Shown here: positions 23,413-32,963 of the stretch, piece after piece
Position numbering within the stretch: the first letter of the stretch is position 1
Layout of the letters: every line of letters begins with the position of its first letter
Source: Sulfuricella sp.
GTDB taxonomy: Bacteria > Pseudomonadota > Gammaproteobacteria > Burkholderiales > Sulfuricellaceae
Reading direction: 5' to 3'
Length of the DNA stretch: 39,101 bases
Assembly: GCA_019911785.1 (NCBI GenBank)
Contig: JAIOJM010000207.1
Coordinates: 1 to 39,101 of the forward strand
Made by a program: the position numbers and the translations under genes
The notes under the pieces: generated by a model
Told to the model about the DNA's origin: nothing
Databases searched by the model: none
Seen by the model: the letters and a program-made list of their open reading frames with translations, nothing else

Positions 23413-23441
23413 TTTTCAAGCGCGCGCATGTTCACTACACT
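23413..23441 (+). promoter_or_regulatory. candidate sigma-70 promoter of the moxR operon
   Basis: TTTTCA (23413-23418) and TACACT (23436-23441) are separated by exactly 17 bases, giving an expected start about 42 bases before the moxR ATG. The hexamers are imperfect, and no operator palindrome is seen beside them. Confidence 0.35.
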
Positions 23442-23489
23442 GGCTCTACGGCAATACCCCCAGGCAAACATCAACACAAGGGAGTCAAC

Positions 23490-24446
<957 letters not shown>

Positions 24447-24448
24447 CC

Positions 24449-25414
24449 ATGCTGGAGCGCTTCATTTCCAGTGCCTTCCGCAAGACAGCCATACAGGTGG
24501 CGAATGTTCAGGCCCCCTTGCTCGGCCCCGTTGAGATTTCGGAGCTGCAGGCCCGGGTGGATGCGCTGGACGAGCCGGGCGGACAAGTGCCCGAGGTTCA
24601 CTACCGGCACGCCGGCGATTTCCGCTCCGTTTATCTGGGGCCGGGGCTGGATTTCGAAGAATCCAGACTGTACGAGCGGGGAGACGACCTGCGCAGCATG
24701 GACTGGCGCACCACTGCCCGCACCGGGAAGCCTTACGTCAAGGTGTACCGTGAGGAGCATCATCCCGAGATTCATATCGTGGTGGATCGCGGCACGACCA
24801 TGCGCTTCGGCACCGTCGAGCGGCTCAAGGCGGCGCAGGCGGCGCGGGTCGCAACGATTGCGGCGTTTGTCGCCATGCGCCGCGGGGCCTGCATCGGCGG
24901 CACGCTGGTGCAGCCGGACGGGCTATCGCTGCCGTGTGCGAGTGGGGATGTGGGGGCTTATCGGCTGGTGGAAGCCGCCGCCTCGGCGGCCCCGCCACTG
25001 GCGCATGGCGCGGGGGGAGACAGCCTGTGGCAGGTGCTGGAACAGATCGCCGTGCGGCTTCAGCGCGGCGCGCGGGTGGTTGTGGCAAGCGACTTCCATG
25101 GCCTCGACGGGGATTGCGGCGGTGTACTGATGCAGCTTTCCGCGCGCCATCAACTCATACCCATCCAGATCCTTGACCGGGTCGAAAGCGAGTTGCCGGC
25201 CGTGGGCCATGCCTGCTTCGAAAACCCGCTGACAGGGCGCAGCCAGTGGCTGGACACGGGGGCCGCATCCCTGCGCCGGGAATTCGCCCTTCGTGCCGGG
25301 GAGGCACGGGCCGCCGCAGACGGCCTGTTCGCCGCCATGGGGGTGAGACTCGCGCGCATCCATGCCGACGAAGACCCCTTTCATGTTGTGTTGAAGGCGC
25401 TTGGCCATGGCTGA
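24449..25414 (+). CDS. DUF58 (VWA-like) domain protein
   Basis: 321 residues from the ATG at 24449, two bases after the moxR stop. The signature block YERGDDLRSMDWRTTARTGKPYVKVYREE (residues about 72-100) is diagnostic of DUF58, followed by HIVVDRGTTMRFGTVERLKAAQA, a degenerate VWA start with Asp-Arg-Gly in place of DxSxS. Soluble and cytoplasmic. In moxR operons DUF58 proteins are presumed adaptors of the ATPase. The frame overlaps the next gene by eight bases. Confidence 0.88.
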   Translation: MLERFISSAFRKTAIQVANVQAPLLGPVEISELQARVDALDEPGGQVPEVHYRHAGDFRSVYLGPGLDFEESRLYERGDDLRSMDWRTTARTGKPYVKVYREEHHPEIHIVVDRGTTMRFGTVERLKAAQAARVATIAAFVAMRRGACIGGTLVQPDGLSLPCASGDVGAYRLVEAAASAAPPLAHGAGGDSLWQVLEQIAVRLQRGARVVVASDFHGLDGDCGGVLMQLSARHQLIPIQILDRVESELPAVGHACFENPLTGRSQWLDTGAASLRREFALRAGEARAAADGLFAAMGVRLARIHADEDPFHVVLKALGHG

Positions 25415-25829
25415 CGCCGTGCTTGCCGATATCGTCGAGCCGGCTGCGTCTCCCCTTGCGGGGGATGCGAACTATCCTCTGATTGCCGCCGCCGTCGTCT
25501 TGACGATTGTCGTTGCGCTTGTGCTTGTCCGCTATGTCCGTCGCCGCCGCGCCACGGCCTGGGTCGCGCGCCTGCGCGCGGAGCATGAACGGGGCCGGCG
25601 CGATGCGCGGGAAACCGCTTTTTTGCTGGCGGCCGGCTTGCGGAGACAACTGGGTATGCCCGGGATTGACGCAGGGATTCTGCCCAAGGGAGTTGAAGCG
25701 GCAGCATGGCGCATGTTCGCCGACCGGCTGTCCGCGCTGCGCTATGAGGCGGGAACAACCGCGACGCCCGGCGAAATGGCGTCCCTGTTCGACTGTACGG
25801 AACGCTGGATTGCGGAGGTGCGATGCTGA
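25407..25829 (+). CDS. DUF4381-like small membrane protein of the Bat operon
   Basis: 140 residues from the ATG at 25407, which overlaps the DUF58 stop. One transmembrane helix (YPLIAAAVVLTIVVALVLVRYV, about residues 25-46) is preceded by a short periplasmic segment and followed by a basic, helical cytoplasmic domain (RRRRATAWVARLRAEHERG). This one-helix, 140-160-residue layout in this operon slot is that of DUF4381 proteins. The function is unknown; it may recruit the ATPase to the membrane VWA proteins. Confidence 0.7.
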   Translation: MADAVLADIVEPAASPLAGDANYPLIAAAVVLTIVVALVLVRYVRRRRATAWVARLRAEHERGRRDARETAFLLAAGLRRQLGMPGIDAGILPKGVEAAAWRMFADRLSALRYEAGTTATPGEMASLFDCTERWIAEVRC

Positions 25830-26797
25830 CCCTGGCGCAGCCTTTCTGGCTGGCGGCAATCCCGTTTGCCCTATTGGCCTGGTGGCTGGGCCGCCGCACG
25901 ACCGCGGACGAAGGCGGATTGCCCGCGCTGCGCCTGGTGCATCCGTCCCTCGCGGAAGCGGCGTCCGCAGGGACGTCGCGACAAAAATCCCGGCTTGATC
26001 GCGTCAGTCACGCCGGCGCAATGGTGCTGCTGATCCTGGCGCTGGCGCGCCCGCAGTGGGACGGCCCATGGATTCCGCCCCGGCCCGAGGGCAGGGAAAT
26101 GCTGTTGCTGCTGGATGGCTCCCGCAGCATGAGCATCACCGACTTTCAGGTGGACGGCCAGCCGGTGGAGCGCTTTTCGGTATTGAAGGGACTGGTCACC
26201 CGTTTCGCCCAGGGACGGCCGGGCGACAGGTTCGGTGTCATCGTGTTCGGCGAGCGCGCCTATACGCTGCTGCCTCCCACCTTCGACCGCGATCTGGTTT
26301 CGGCCATGGTGCAGCGCCTGCCGGTAGGCATCGCCGGCCAGGACACCGCCATCGGCGAGGCGCTGGCCCTCGCCCTCAAGCAGCTCCGGCAAAATCCCAA
26401 ACACCGGCCCGCGCTCATGCTGTTCACCGATGGCGACAGCACGGCGGGCGCGATTTCGCCCGCCGAGGCGGTGGAGGTGGCCGCGCGCATGAAAGTGCCC
26501 GTCTACGCCATCGACATCGGCACCGATTTGTTCGGCCACGGAACGCGGCCGGATGTGGCGGGGGAAGGCGCGGTCACGCTGCCGCAGATGGCTGCTTCAA
26601 CGGGCGGGCGCTATTACCGCGCCACGTCACCCGAGGCGCTGAAGTCGGTGATCGAAGACATCGGCCGGCTCGAAAAAACCGTGACTCCGCCCACGAATCG
26701 GCGCGAGCGCCACGAATGGTTCTGGTTGCCGGCGCTGTTGGCTGCGGCCATGCTGACGGCAGCGCGTCTGGGAAAGATACGGGAGCGGATCGCGTGA
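25823..26797 (+). CDS. membrane VWA-domain protein, BatA-like
   Basis: 324 residues. Two N-terminal helices (FWLAAIPFALLAWWLG; AMVLLILALARPQW) flank a short loop, then a VWA domain (about 90-270) and a final helix (FWLPALLAAAMLTAARLG). MIDAS residues are intact: DGSRS (DxSxS), the Thr in GQDTAIG, and the Asp in LFTDGDSTAG. It should bind a divalent ion and a client protein at the periplasmic or cytoplasmic face. It overlaps its upstream gene by seven bases and the downstream gene as GTGA. Confidence 0.85.
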   Translation: MLTLAQPFWLAAIPFALLAWWLGRRTTADEGGLPALRLVHPSLAEAASAGTSRQKSRLDRVSHAGAMVLLILALARPQWDGPWIPPRPEGREMLLLLDGSRSMSITDFQVDGQPVERFSVLKGLVTRFAQGRPGDRFGVIVFGERAYTLLPPTFDRDLVSAMVQRLPVGIAGQDTAIGEALALALKQLRQNPKHRPALMLFTDGDSTAGAISPAEAVEVAARMKVPVYAIDIGTDLFGHGTRPDVAGEGAVTLPQMAASTGGRYYRATSPEALKSVIEDIGRLEKTVTPPTNRRERHEWFWLPALLAAAMLTAARLGKIRERIA

Positions 26798-28491
26798 GCG
26801 CGTTCTTCACCCAGCTCGACTGGCAATATCCCTGGGCGCTGCTGCTGGTATTGCAGCCGGCGGCCATGCGCCTCCTGTTGCGCTTGAAGCGCGGCAGGAT
26901 GCTCTCCTACGCGAGCCCCGGCTTGCGCCCCTGGGCCATCGTGACGGATGAAACGGCGGCGAAGAGCCGGGGCGGGCGGCTCGACATCCTGTTCTGGCTG
27001 CTGCTTTCCCTGGCGCTGGCCGGCCCCCGGCTGCCTGCCCAGCCCGCTGCCAGCCTGGGTCCCCCGCCGCGGCAGGATGTCTCGATGGTGGTGGTGCTCA
27101 ATGTCGGCGATTCCATGTCCGCTGCCGATGTTGCGCCGGACCGGCTCAACCGCGCACGGCTCGAACTGCTCGACCTGCTGCGCAAGCTGCGCGGCGAGCG
27201 GGTGGGGCTCGTCGTATTTGCCGGCACACCCGGCCTGGTGATTCCCCCGACGAACGATTATGCCGTTTTCCAGGAATTTCTCTCCCTTTCGGACGGCAAG
27301 CTGATCGAGGCCAGAGGAAGCCAGGCCGGCAGCGCGCTGGCGCTTGCGGCGCAGTTGCTGAAGGGCGACAAGGCGGTGTCCAGGGGCGTACTGCTGGTGA
27401 GCGACGCGGATGAAAACTCGTTCGGCGGCGAAACGGGGGCGGAGGCCCTGGCAGGCGCGAAGGCGGTCAAGGATGCCGGGATTTCCCTGTTCGTGCTCGG
27501 GATGGTTGCGGACGGAACGTCGGATGCGCGCCTGCGGGAGCTCGCGGCGGCAGGGAAGGGCGTCTATGCGCCGGTGCGCGATGGCGACGGCGAGTGGCGC
27601 ACGCTGTACGACGACGGCATCGGCGCACTGGCGTCCCGCTTCCGGCCGCCCCCCTCCCCGGACAACTGGCGGCTTCTCTATCCATGGCTGCTCGTTCCCG
27701 CGCTTCTCATCCTGGCATTGCGGAATTTCAGGGTGCGGAAACTGGCGCTGCTGGCTGTACCGTTGCTTGCATTCATCCTGGCGACGCCGGATTCAGCACG
27801 TGCGGCGGACAAGCCTGAACAGCTCGCCTGGCAGGCGTATCGGTCCCGCGACTATGTGCACGCGCAGTTGCTGTATGCCCAGGTGCCGGGGGCGGCCGGG
27901 CGCATGGGCGAGGGCGCGAGCGCCTACCGGCGCAAGGACTACGCCTATGCGTCGCAGCAGTTCACGGCGGCGTTGCTGGAAGCGCGCAAGCCTTCCGAAA
28001 CGGCGGATGCCCTCTTCAACCTGGGCAACGCCCAGTTCATGGCGGGCCGCTTCGAGACGGCCGTGGAAGCCTTCCGCGACGTCCTCCGCTACCGGCCTGA
28101 TGATCCGGGGGTGCGCGCCAACCTCGAACTGGCCGTCGCGAAACAGCCGACCAAGGCACCGTCCGGAGCCGAGGGTATACCGGGACGCCGCGGCCGAGGG
28201 GTGGGAGGCGCGACAGGGGAAGAGATCGCGGACAAGCCGGTCACGATGGAAGAAGAAAAAGACAAAGGGCCGTTGATGACCCTCGACGAATCCGAATTGG
28301 CGCGCAAGGCGGTCGAGGGCAAGGGCCAGACGGCAGCGGCGATCAGGCAGGCGGCCGGAAGGCTGGGCGGGGAAATCGCCTACCGGGCCGCTGCAAAAAA
28401 ACTGGAGCTGGTGGAAGACCAGCCATCGAAGCTGCTGTCCGCTTTGCTCAAATTCGAGCAGGAACGGCGCGCCAATAGGAGCACGCAGTAG
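26794..28491 (+). CDS. VWA domain fused to TPR repeats, BatB/BatC-like
   Basis: 565 residues from the GTG at 26794, overlapping the BatA stop. Domains: N-terminal helix, VWA domain (about 80-290), a second pair of helices (LLYPWLLVPALLILAL; LALLAVPLLAFILATPDSARA) and a TPR region (about 340-450: LAWQAYRSRDYVHAQLLYAQ, ALFNLGNAQFMAGRFETAVEAF) with an acidic/basic tail. Unlike the BatA neighbour, the MIDAS motif is lost: VVVLNVGDSMS has Asn/Gly in place of Asp/Ser, so metal binding is doubtful. BatB and BatC are often separate genes; here they are one polypeptide. Confidence 0.85.
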   Translation: MSAFFTQLDWQYPWALLLVLQPAAMRLLLRLKRGRMLSYASPGLRPWAIVTDETAAKSRGGRLDILFWLLLSLALAGPRLPAQPAASLGPPPRQDVSMVVVLNVGDSMSAADVAPDRLNRARLELLDLLRKLRGERVGLVVFAGTPGLVIPPTNDYAVFQEFLSLSDGKLIEARGSQAGSALALAAQLLKGDKAVSRGVLLVSDADENSFGGETGAEALAGAKAVKDAGISLFVLGMVADGTSDARLRELAAAGKGVYAPVRDGDGEWRTLYDDGIGALASRFRPPPSPDNWRLLYPWLLVPALLILALRNFRVRKLALLAVPLLAFILATPDSARAADKPEQLAWQAYRSRDYVHAQLLYAQVPGAAGRMGEGASAYRRKDYAYASQQFTAALLEARKPSETADALFNLGNAQFMAGRFETAVEAFRDVLRYRPDDPGVRANLELAVAKQPTKAPSGAEGIPGRRGRGVGGATGEEIADKPVTMEEEKDKGPLMTLDESELARKAVEGKGQTAAAIRQAAGRLGGEIAYRAAAKKLELVEDQPSKLLSALLKFEQERRANRSTQ

Positions 28492-30011
28492 TGGTCGCGC
28501 GAGCCTTGGGGATTCCTTGCCTCGCGCTGATGGCGCAAATCGCTTGCGCCGCGGGCCTCCTTGTCGAGGCCGACCGTACCGAAATCGCCTTCGGCCAGAT
28601 GGTGACCGTGACGATCCAGGCCGATGATATCCGGGACTCCATTCAAAAGCTCCCGACGGAAGCCATCGGCCGCGATTTCGAAGTGTTCAACGTTTCCTAC
28701 AGCCGTGGCAGCCAGACACGAAGAGGCCGGGAGATTGTTCAGCAGCGCTTGGAATGGCAGCTATTCCCATTGCATCTCGGCGTATCCGTCATTCCCATCA
28801 TTGATGCAGGCGGCAAGAGGACACGCCCTTTGCCGATCCGGGTAAGCGAATCCGGCTTTGGCGTGTCGAAGGTGATGGTACGAAGCGGTGTCGAAGGCGA
28901 TGCAGTGCAACACCGGGAGTCATTGCTGTTCGTGGATGTATACCACGACGGAGGACCGCTTTTCCGGATGCCGAAGGCGGAGGGCGCAGGATTCCAGTTG
29001 CGGCCGCTACGGGATTCCCAGCGCCAGGAAACCGTGGCAGGCGAGCGCTATACCGTCACCCGCTTTGCCTGGGGAATAACGCCATTGCGGCCGGGGTCCG
29101 CCGGCGTCCGCTTTTCACCTCTTGATGCAAGCAAGTTCGGGGCGCGCCTGCGCTACCCCGTACCGGCTCTCTATGTGAATGCAGCCCCCGTGCCCGGCTA
29201 TCTGCCGGTCCATGTTCCCGTTGGCTCTCTCAATGTGGAGAGCAACGCGCCCATGCATGCCAAAGTCGGGCGCCCTGAGCAATGGACATTGAAAATCAGC
29301 GGTCGCGGGCTGAGCCCGGAGGGATTGCGAAAGCAACTGGGGCGGTTCCAGGATACGCCCCAATTGCATTTCTATCCGCTGCAGATGGAACTGGTTTCCA
29401 ATGCCGGGGAAATTCCGCTTGGTCAGACGTTGGTGGTCACAATTCCTTTCCGCGCACTGGAACAAGGCTCCTTGAAATTGCCTGAAGTGCATATTCCGTA
29501 TTACGACCCAGCGACCGGGCTAGTCCGGGTTGCCAGTACGCCTTCTCTTGCAGTGGACGCGGTAGACCCCGTCATGACCTGGGTGTGGCGTGGCGCAGGA
29601 GGTGGAATGGTTTTAGTCCTTGCGCTGTGGGCTGGGCTCCTGGCTCGGCCACGCTATCATGCCTGGCATGCCCGACGCCTATGGCTACGACAATTGGCGT
29701 CGAGCAAAACACCGTGCGAGCTGCTGCGTGCATGGCGGGCGGGGAAATATGAAACCGAAGACGGCGAAACCATCTCGATGATTGAGCGCGCATGTTACGG
29801 CCCGGCTTCGGAGGTTGATTTCGAGCGGTTTCGCCATCAGGCGATGGAACTGGCGCAACAGCGAAAATCGTGTGGCAAGCCGCAGAAAATGCAAGATGAA
29901 CTGCGACGAATCCTGGAGCCTTTCGACATGGGCAATTTCACTGTTTGCCAACTTGCGCGCCGATGGCTGTCTGCTTTCATCTTCCGATTTCATGACCGGC
30001 GTTCGAGTTGA
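28491..30011 (+). CDS. BatD-like secreted/membrane protein
   Basis: 506 residues from the GTG at 28491, which shares one base with the previous stop codon. A signal peptide (to about AQIACAAG) is followed by beta-rich domains (about 25-330), a transmembrane helix (GMVLVLALWAGLLARP, about residue 370) and a cytoplasmic domain of about 120 residues. The beta repeats with ADDIRDSIQKLP, PLPIRVSESG and LRPGSAGVRFSPL are typical of BatD, a large periplasmic scaffold. It closes the moxR operon. Codon use in the last 300 bases is less GC-biased than in the preceding gene. Confidence 0.8.
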   Translation: MVARALGIPCLALMAQIACAAGLLVEADRTEIAFGQMVTVTIQADDIRDSIQKLPTEAIGRDFEVFNVSYSRGSQTRRGREIVQQRLEWQLFPLHLGVSVIPIIDAGGKRTRPLPIRVSESGFGVSKVMVRSGVEGDAVQHRESLLFVDVYHDGGPLFRMPKAEGAGFQLRPLRDSQRQETVAGERYTVTRFAWGITPLRPGSAGVRFSPLDASKFGARLRYPVPALYVNAAPVPGYLPVHVPVGSLNVESNAPMHAKVGRPEQWTLKISGRGLSPEGLRKQLGRFQDTPQLHFYPLQMELVSNAGEIPLGQTLVVTIPFRALEQGSLKLPEVHIPYYDPATGLVRVASTPSLAVDAVDPVMTWVWRGAGGGMVLVLALWAGLLARPRYHAWHARRLWLRQLASSKTPCELLRAWRAGKYETEDGETISMIERACYGPASEVDFERFRHQAMELAQQRKSCGKPQKMQDELRRILEPFDMGNFTVCQLARRWLSAFIFRFHDRRSS

Positions 30012-30077
30012 TGGGTGCGCGGCAAACCTCACGGCAACGAAGTAAAAATTGAGCGCGGCGAACTTTGAACCCGTTTC

Positions 30078-30185
30078 AACCTGGAAAAAGTTGTCCGCAG
30101 AGGCGCCTACTTTTGGTATCTGTGTCGCCTGGAGGCGCCTACTTCTGGTAATCCGTGTTCATCTGTGGATAAAAGCGGTTTTTAG
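30078..30185. repeat. MITE-like palindromic element, copy 3 (short form)
   Basis: AACCTGGAAAAAGTTG at the left and GCGGTTTTTAG at the right are the shared outer ends. The inner arms GTCCGCAGA and TCTGTGGAT pair loosely. Two tandem copies of GAGGCGCCTACTTyTGGTA lie between, one of them within the phrase GTGTCGCCTGGAGGCGCC, which is also in copy 1. The 303-base gap 30012-30314 holds this element and the taue upstream region; no gene is seen there. Confidence 0.65.
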
Positions 30186-30253
30186 CATGAACCCTGCAAT
30201 CTTGCCGATGCCGCCCGACGAGCCAGGTAGTAATATTTTTTTTGCTTCTATAT

Positions 30254-30300
30254 TCTAAAGTTCGTTTGAATAGTATATTATTAACCCTACAAACTTTAGA
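30254..30300 (+). promoter_or_regulatory. 9-bp inverted repeat before the TauE/SafE gene
   Basis: TCTAAAGTT (30254-30262) and AACTTTAGA (30292-30300) are exact complements 29 bases apart, with AT-rich DNA between (TAGTATATTATT) that can hold a -10 element. TATTCAAAC, seen at 9821-9829, recurs in inverse orientation at 30264-30272. The layout suggests an operator pair, or a hairpin in the leader. The RBS GGAGGAGG follows at 30303. Confidence 0.4.
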
Positions 30301-30314
30301 GCGGAGGAGGCATC

Positions 30315-31094
30315 ATGATTTTCCTGGTCATTCTTTCCGGTGCGATCACCGGCATCGTATTGGGTCTGTTCGGCAGCGGCGGTTCCATCATCGCCATGCC
30401 GGCGCTGATGTATCTGCTCAACGTGGAGGCCAAATCGGCCATCGCCATGAGCATGGGCATCGTGGCGGTGACCGCCACCATTTCGGGCTGGGACAACTGG
30501 CGGCGCGGCAATGTCGATCTCAAGGTGGCGGCGATGTTCGGCCTGTTCGGCGTGATCGGCACCTACGGCGGCGCCCGTCTCGGGGTTTACACGCCGGTAC
30601 AGGTGCAGCTCACCTTGTTCGCTCTGGTGATGTATGCCGCTGCCTGGAAGATGCTGCAAATCAAAAAACAGCCGGTAAGTCAGCTGGCCACGGCAGGCGG
30701 ACCACCCTTGTCGGAAGATGAGGCCATTTCGGCGCACATGGGACATATCGCCGCCCACGGCGTCGGCGTGGGCGTGCTGACCGGGCTGGTGGGCGTGGGC
30801 GGCGGATTCCTGATCGTGCCGGCGCTGGTACTGCTGTCCGGCATCCCGATGAAGATCGCCATCGGCACCTCGCTGGTCATCGTCGCCGCCAAATCCTATT
30901 CCGGTTTCGCCGGTTATGTCGCGGCGGTGCCGGTGGACTGGTCGATCATGGCTTCGTTCACTGCGGTGACGGTGGCCGGCAGTTTCGTCGGCACGCGCAT
31001 TGCACACCGCTTCTCGCAGGAGACATTGAAGCGCAGCTTCGGCGTGTTCCTGGTGTTCGTGGCGAGCTACATTCTGCTCAAGAGCGTGGTGTAA
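30315..31094 (+). CDS. TauE/SafE-family sulfite/sulfur-compound exporter
   Basis: 259 residues with about eight hydrophobic helices and two pseudo-repeats. The first repeat has GIVLGLFGSGGSIIAMPAL and the second has GVLTGLVGVGGGFLIVPALVL, the duplicated Gly-rich signature of the family. An elongated cytoplasmic loop (KKQPVSQLATAGGPPLSEDEAISAHM) separates them. TauE/SafE proteins move sulfite, sulfoacetate and related anions out of the cell, or sulfur compounds in. It leads a four-gene unit (exporter, two PPGxRC proteins, PLP enzyme), which points to sulfur rather than organosulfonate chemistry. The start has an excellent RBS. Confidence 0.88.
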   Translation: MIFLVILSGAITGIVLGLFGSGGSIIAMPALMYLLNVEAKSAIAMSMGIVAVTATISGWDNWRRGNVDLKVAAMFGLFGVIGTYGGARLGVYTPVQVQLTLFALVMYAAAWKMLQIKKQPVSQLATAGGPPLSEDEAISAHMGHIAAHGVGVGVLTGLVGVGGGFLIVPALVLLSGIPMKIAIGTSLVIVAAKSYSGFAGYVAAVPVDWSIMASFTAVTVAGSFVGTRIAHRFSQETLKRSFGVFLVFVASYILLKSVV

Positions 31095-31105
31095 GGGGAA
31101 CGACC

Positions 31106-31402
31106 ATGAGCCACACCATTCATGTCGAGGCCAACAATCCGCCCGGCAAACGCTGCACCCTGTATATCCGCTACGCCGAGAAAATCGGCCAGCATCTCGG
31201 CACACCCTTTTCCGCCATCTTCCACTCGCCCCATCCCGTGCAGGGGCGGATTGCACCGGCCTTGCTGGTGGGGGGCGTGGCGCTGGTTCCCGCGCATGGC
31301 GAGGTGTTGTTGCCGCAGGATGTCTGCGCCGCACTGGCCGATGCGCCGGCGGAATTGCTGGAAACCCTGACCGCGGCACATCAGGCCACGATGACCGACT
31401 GA
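31106..31402 (+). CDS. small cytoplasmic PPGxRC protein (copy A)
   Basis: 98 residues, AAGGGGAA upstream, no signal peptide. Layout: strand IHVEANN, motif PPGKRC, a helix TLYIRYAEKIGQHLG, strand AIFHSP, then IAPALLVGGVAL, and a terminal helix. The single Cys of the PPGxRC motif precedes the helix exactly as the redox Cys does in thioredoxin and SelW/Rdx folds, but the second Cys of CxxC is missing. It overlaps in pattern with the adjacent protein at 31436-31756 and with the secreted one at 10376-10816. Likely a sulfur-carrier or thiol-binding protein of the exporter operon; function is inferred. Confidence 0.7.
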   Translation: MSHTIHVEANNPPGKRCTLYIRYAEKIGQHLGTPFSAIFHSPHPVQGRIAPALLVGGVALVPAHGEVLLPQDVCAALADAPAELLETLTAAHQATMTD

Positions 31403-31435
31403 CCTTTTTTTCAATTCCGACAATAAGGAAGAATC

Positions 31436-31756
31436 GTGCCGCAACCGATCAAGGTATATTCCCAACATCCGCCCGGTGGGCGCTGTACGCTTTACGCGCT
31501 TTATGCCGAAGAGCTATCATCCAGCCTTGGCCTGGCCCGGCGCGTCGTTCATACTGACTGCCGCGACGCGCACGGCGAGGGCTCTCCCTCGCTGCTGGTG
31601 AAGGGGGTGGCGCTACAGCCATCGGACGGCGTGATCCTGTCGCCGGAGGATATCTGTGCGGGGCTGGCGGACGCGGGACTGGACTGGAGCGCCGCACCGA
31701 ATTTGACTTCGCGTCTGGACGCCATTCAGGACCGCTTTCTCGAGGAGTTTGCATGA
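31436..31756 (+). CDS. small cytoplasmic PPGxRC protein (copy B)
   Basis: 106 residues from a GTG at 31436 with AAGGAAG upstream. It repeats the layout of the preceding gene: IKVYSQH, PPGGRC, TLYALYAEELSSSLG, VVHTD, PSLLVKGVAL, ILSPEDICAGLA. The shared blocks PPG-x-RCTLY and YAE show a tandem duplication with divergence; copy B has a further Cys pair (DCRDAHGEG and EDIC). No known family name. Its stop overlaps the start of the PLP-enzyme gene (ATGA), so stoichiometric production is likely, and a sulfur-relay link to that enzyme is plausible. Confidence 0.7.
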   Translation: MPQPIKVYSQHPPGGRCTLYALYAEELSSSLGLARRVVHTDCRDAHGEGSPSLLVKGVALQPSDGVILSPEDICAGLADAGLDWSAAPNLTSRLDAIQDRFLEEFA

Positions 31757-32922
31757 ACGACAAAAACCAAGGGCTTTCCACCCGCTGCGTCCACGCCGGG
31801 GAAATCCAGGATGCCCACGGCTCGCCGCATACGCCGATCTACACCACCACCACCTTCAAGTTCGACTCCACCGCCGACCTGCTCGACGTGGTGGAAGGCA
31901 AAAGGCCGGGCAGCCTGTACACTCGCTACGGCCTCAATCCCACCCTCTTCAGCCTGGAAGAAAAGCTGGCCGCCTTGGAAGGGGCGGAAGCGGCTTGGGT
32001 ATTTTCCTCGGGCATGGCCGCGGAGGCGGCGCTGTTTTTTGCCCATGGCCGCAAGGGCGTGGTCTGCATCGGCGATGCCTACGGCGGCACCATGGAGCTT
32101 CTTTCCAGCCAGTTGCCGGAACTCGGCATCCCCACGCATTTTCTCCTCGGCAGCGAGCTGGACGGACTGAAGACCTGTCTGGAAGCAGGCGCGGGTCTGG
32201 TGTTTTTCGAAACACCGACCAATCCCACCCTGGAAGTGCTGGATATCCGGAAAATCAGCGCTATCGCCCGCAAGTACGGCGCCCTGGTGGCGGTGGACAA
32301 CACCTTCGCCTCGCCGGTGAACCAGAGCCCGCTGGCGCTGGGGGCGGATTTCGTGGTTCACAGCGCCACCAAGTATCTCGGCGGCCACAGCGACATTACC
32401 GCCGGCGCCCTGATGGGATCGAAAGAACTGCTGGCCCCGGTGTGGGGCTGGCGCAAGAATCTGGGGCAGATGCCCGCGCCCGAAACCGCATCGCTCCTGG
32501 CGCGCAGCATTCGCACCCTGGTCGTGCGGGTGGAGCGGCAGAACGCCACGGCGCAAGCTGTGGCCGAAGCGATGGCAAAGCATCCGAAAGTGGCGCGGGT
32601 GCTCTACCCCGGCCTGCCCGATTTCCCCGGCCATGCCGTGGCCGGGTCCCAGATGCAGGGCTTCGGCGGCATGCTGACAATCGAGGTCAAGGGCGCTTAC
32701 GAGGATGCGGTGCGGGCGGTGGACAGGCTCAGGCTGTTCGCCATCGCGCCCAGCCTGGGCGGCGTGGAAAGCCTCGTCACCATGCCGGTGACCACCACCC
32801 ACCATGGCCTGGCGGCGGAGGAGCGGGCGCGGCGCGGCATTTCCGATACCATGATCCGGCTCTCCATCGGCCTGGAAGATGCCGCCGACCTGATCGCCGA
32901 CCTGGAGCAGGCGCTCGGATGA
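31753..32922 (+). CDS. PLP-dependent Cys/Met-metabolism enzyme (cystathionine gamma-lyase/synthase, MetB/MetC family)
   Basis: 389 residues of fold type I. Landmarks: CVHAGE near the N-terminus, YTRYGLNPT, the FSSGMAAEAALFFA and CIGDAYGGT stretches, ETPTNPTLEVLDI, the PLP lysine in HSATKYLGGHSDITAG, and SLGGVESLVTMPVTTTHHGL. The family includes cystathionine gamma-synthase and lyase, O-acetylhomoserine sulfhydrylase and methionine gamma-lyase; the exact reaction is not decidable here. Translational coupling to the PPGxRC gene and the exporter upstream suggests release or assimilation of sulfide. A selenium substrate is possible, since such enzymes accept selenium analogues. Confidence 0.88.
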   Translation: MNDKNQGLSTRCVHAGEIQDAHGSPHTPIYTTTTFKFDSTADLLDVVEGKRPGSLYTRYGLNPTLFSLEEKLAALEGAEAAWVFSSGMAAEAALFFAHGRKGVVCIGDAYGGTMELLSSQLPELGIPTHFLLGSELDGLKTCLEAGAGLVFFETPTNPTLEVLDIRKISAIARKYGALVAVDNTFASPVNQSPLALGADFVVHSATKYLGGHSDITAGALMGSKELLAPVWGWRKNLGQMPAPETASLLARSIRTLVVRVERQNATAQAVAEAMAKHPKVARVLYPGLPDFPGHAVAGSQMQGFGGMLTIEVKGAYEDAVRAVDRLRLFAIAPSLGGVESLVTMPVTTTHHGLAAEERARRGISDTMIRLSIGLEDAADLIADLEQALG

Positions 32923-32963
32923 GTTCCTGAAAAAGCACCCAAACTTAACGGAGCTTTCTGACG

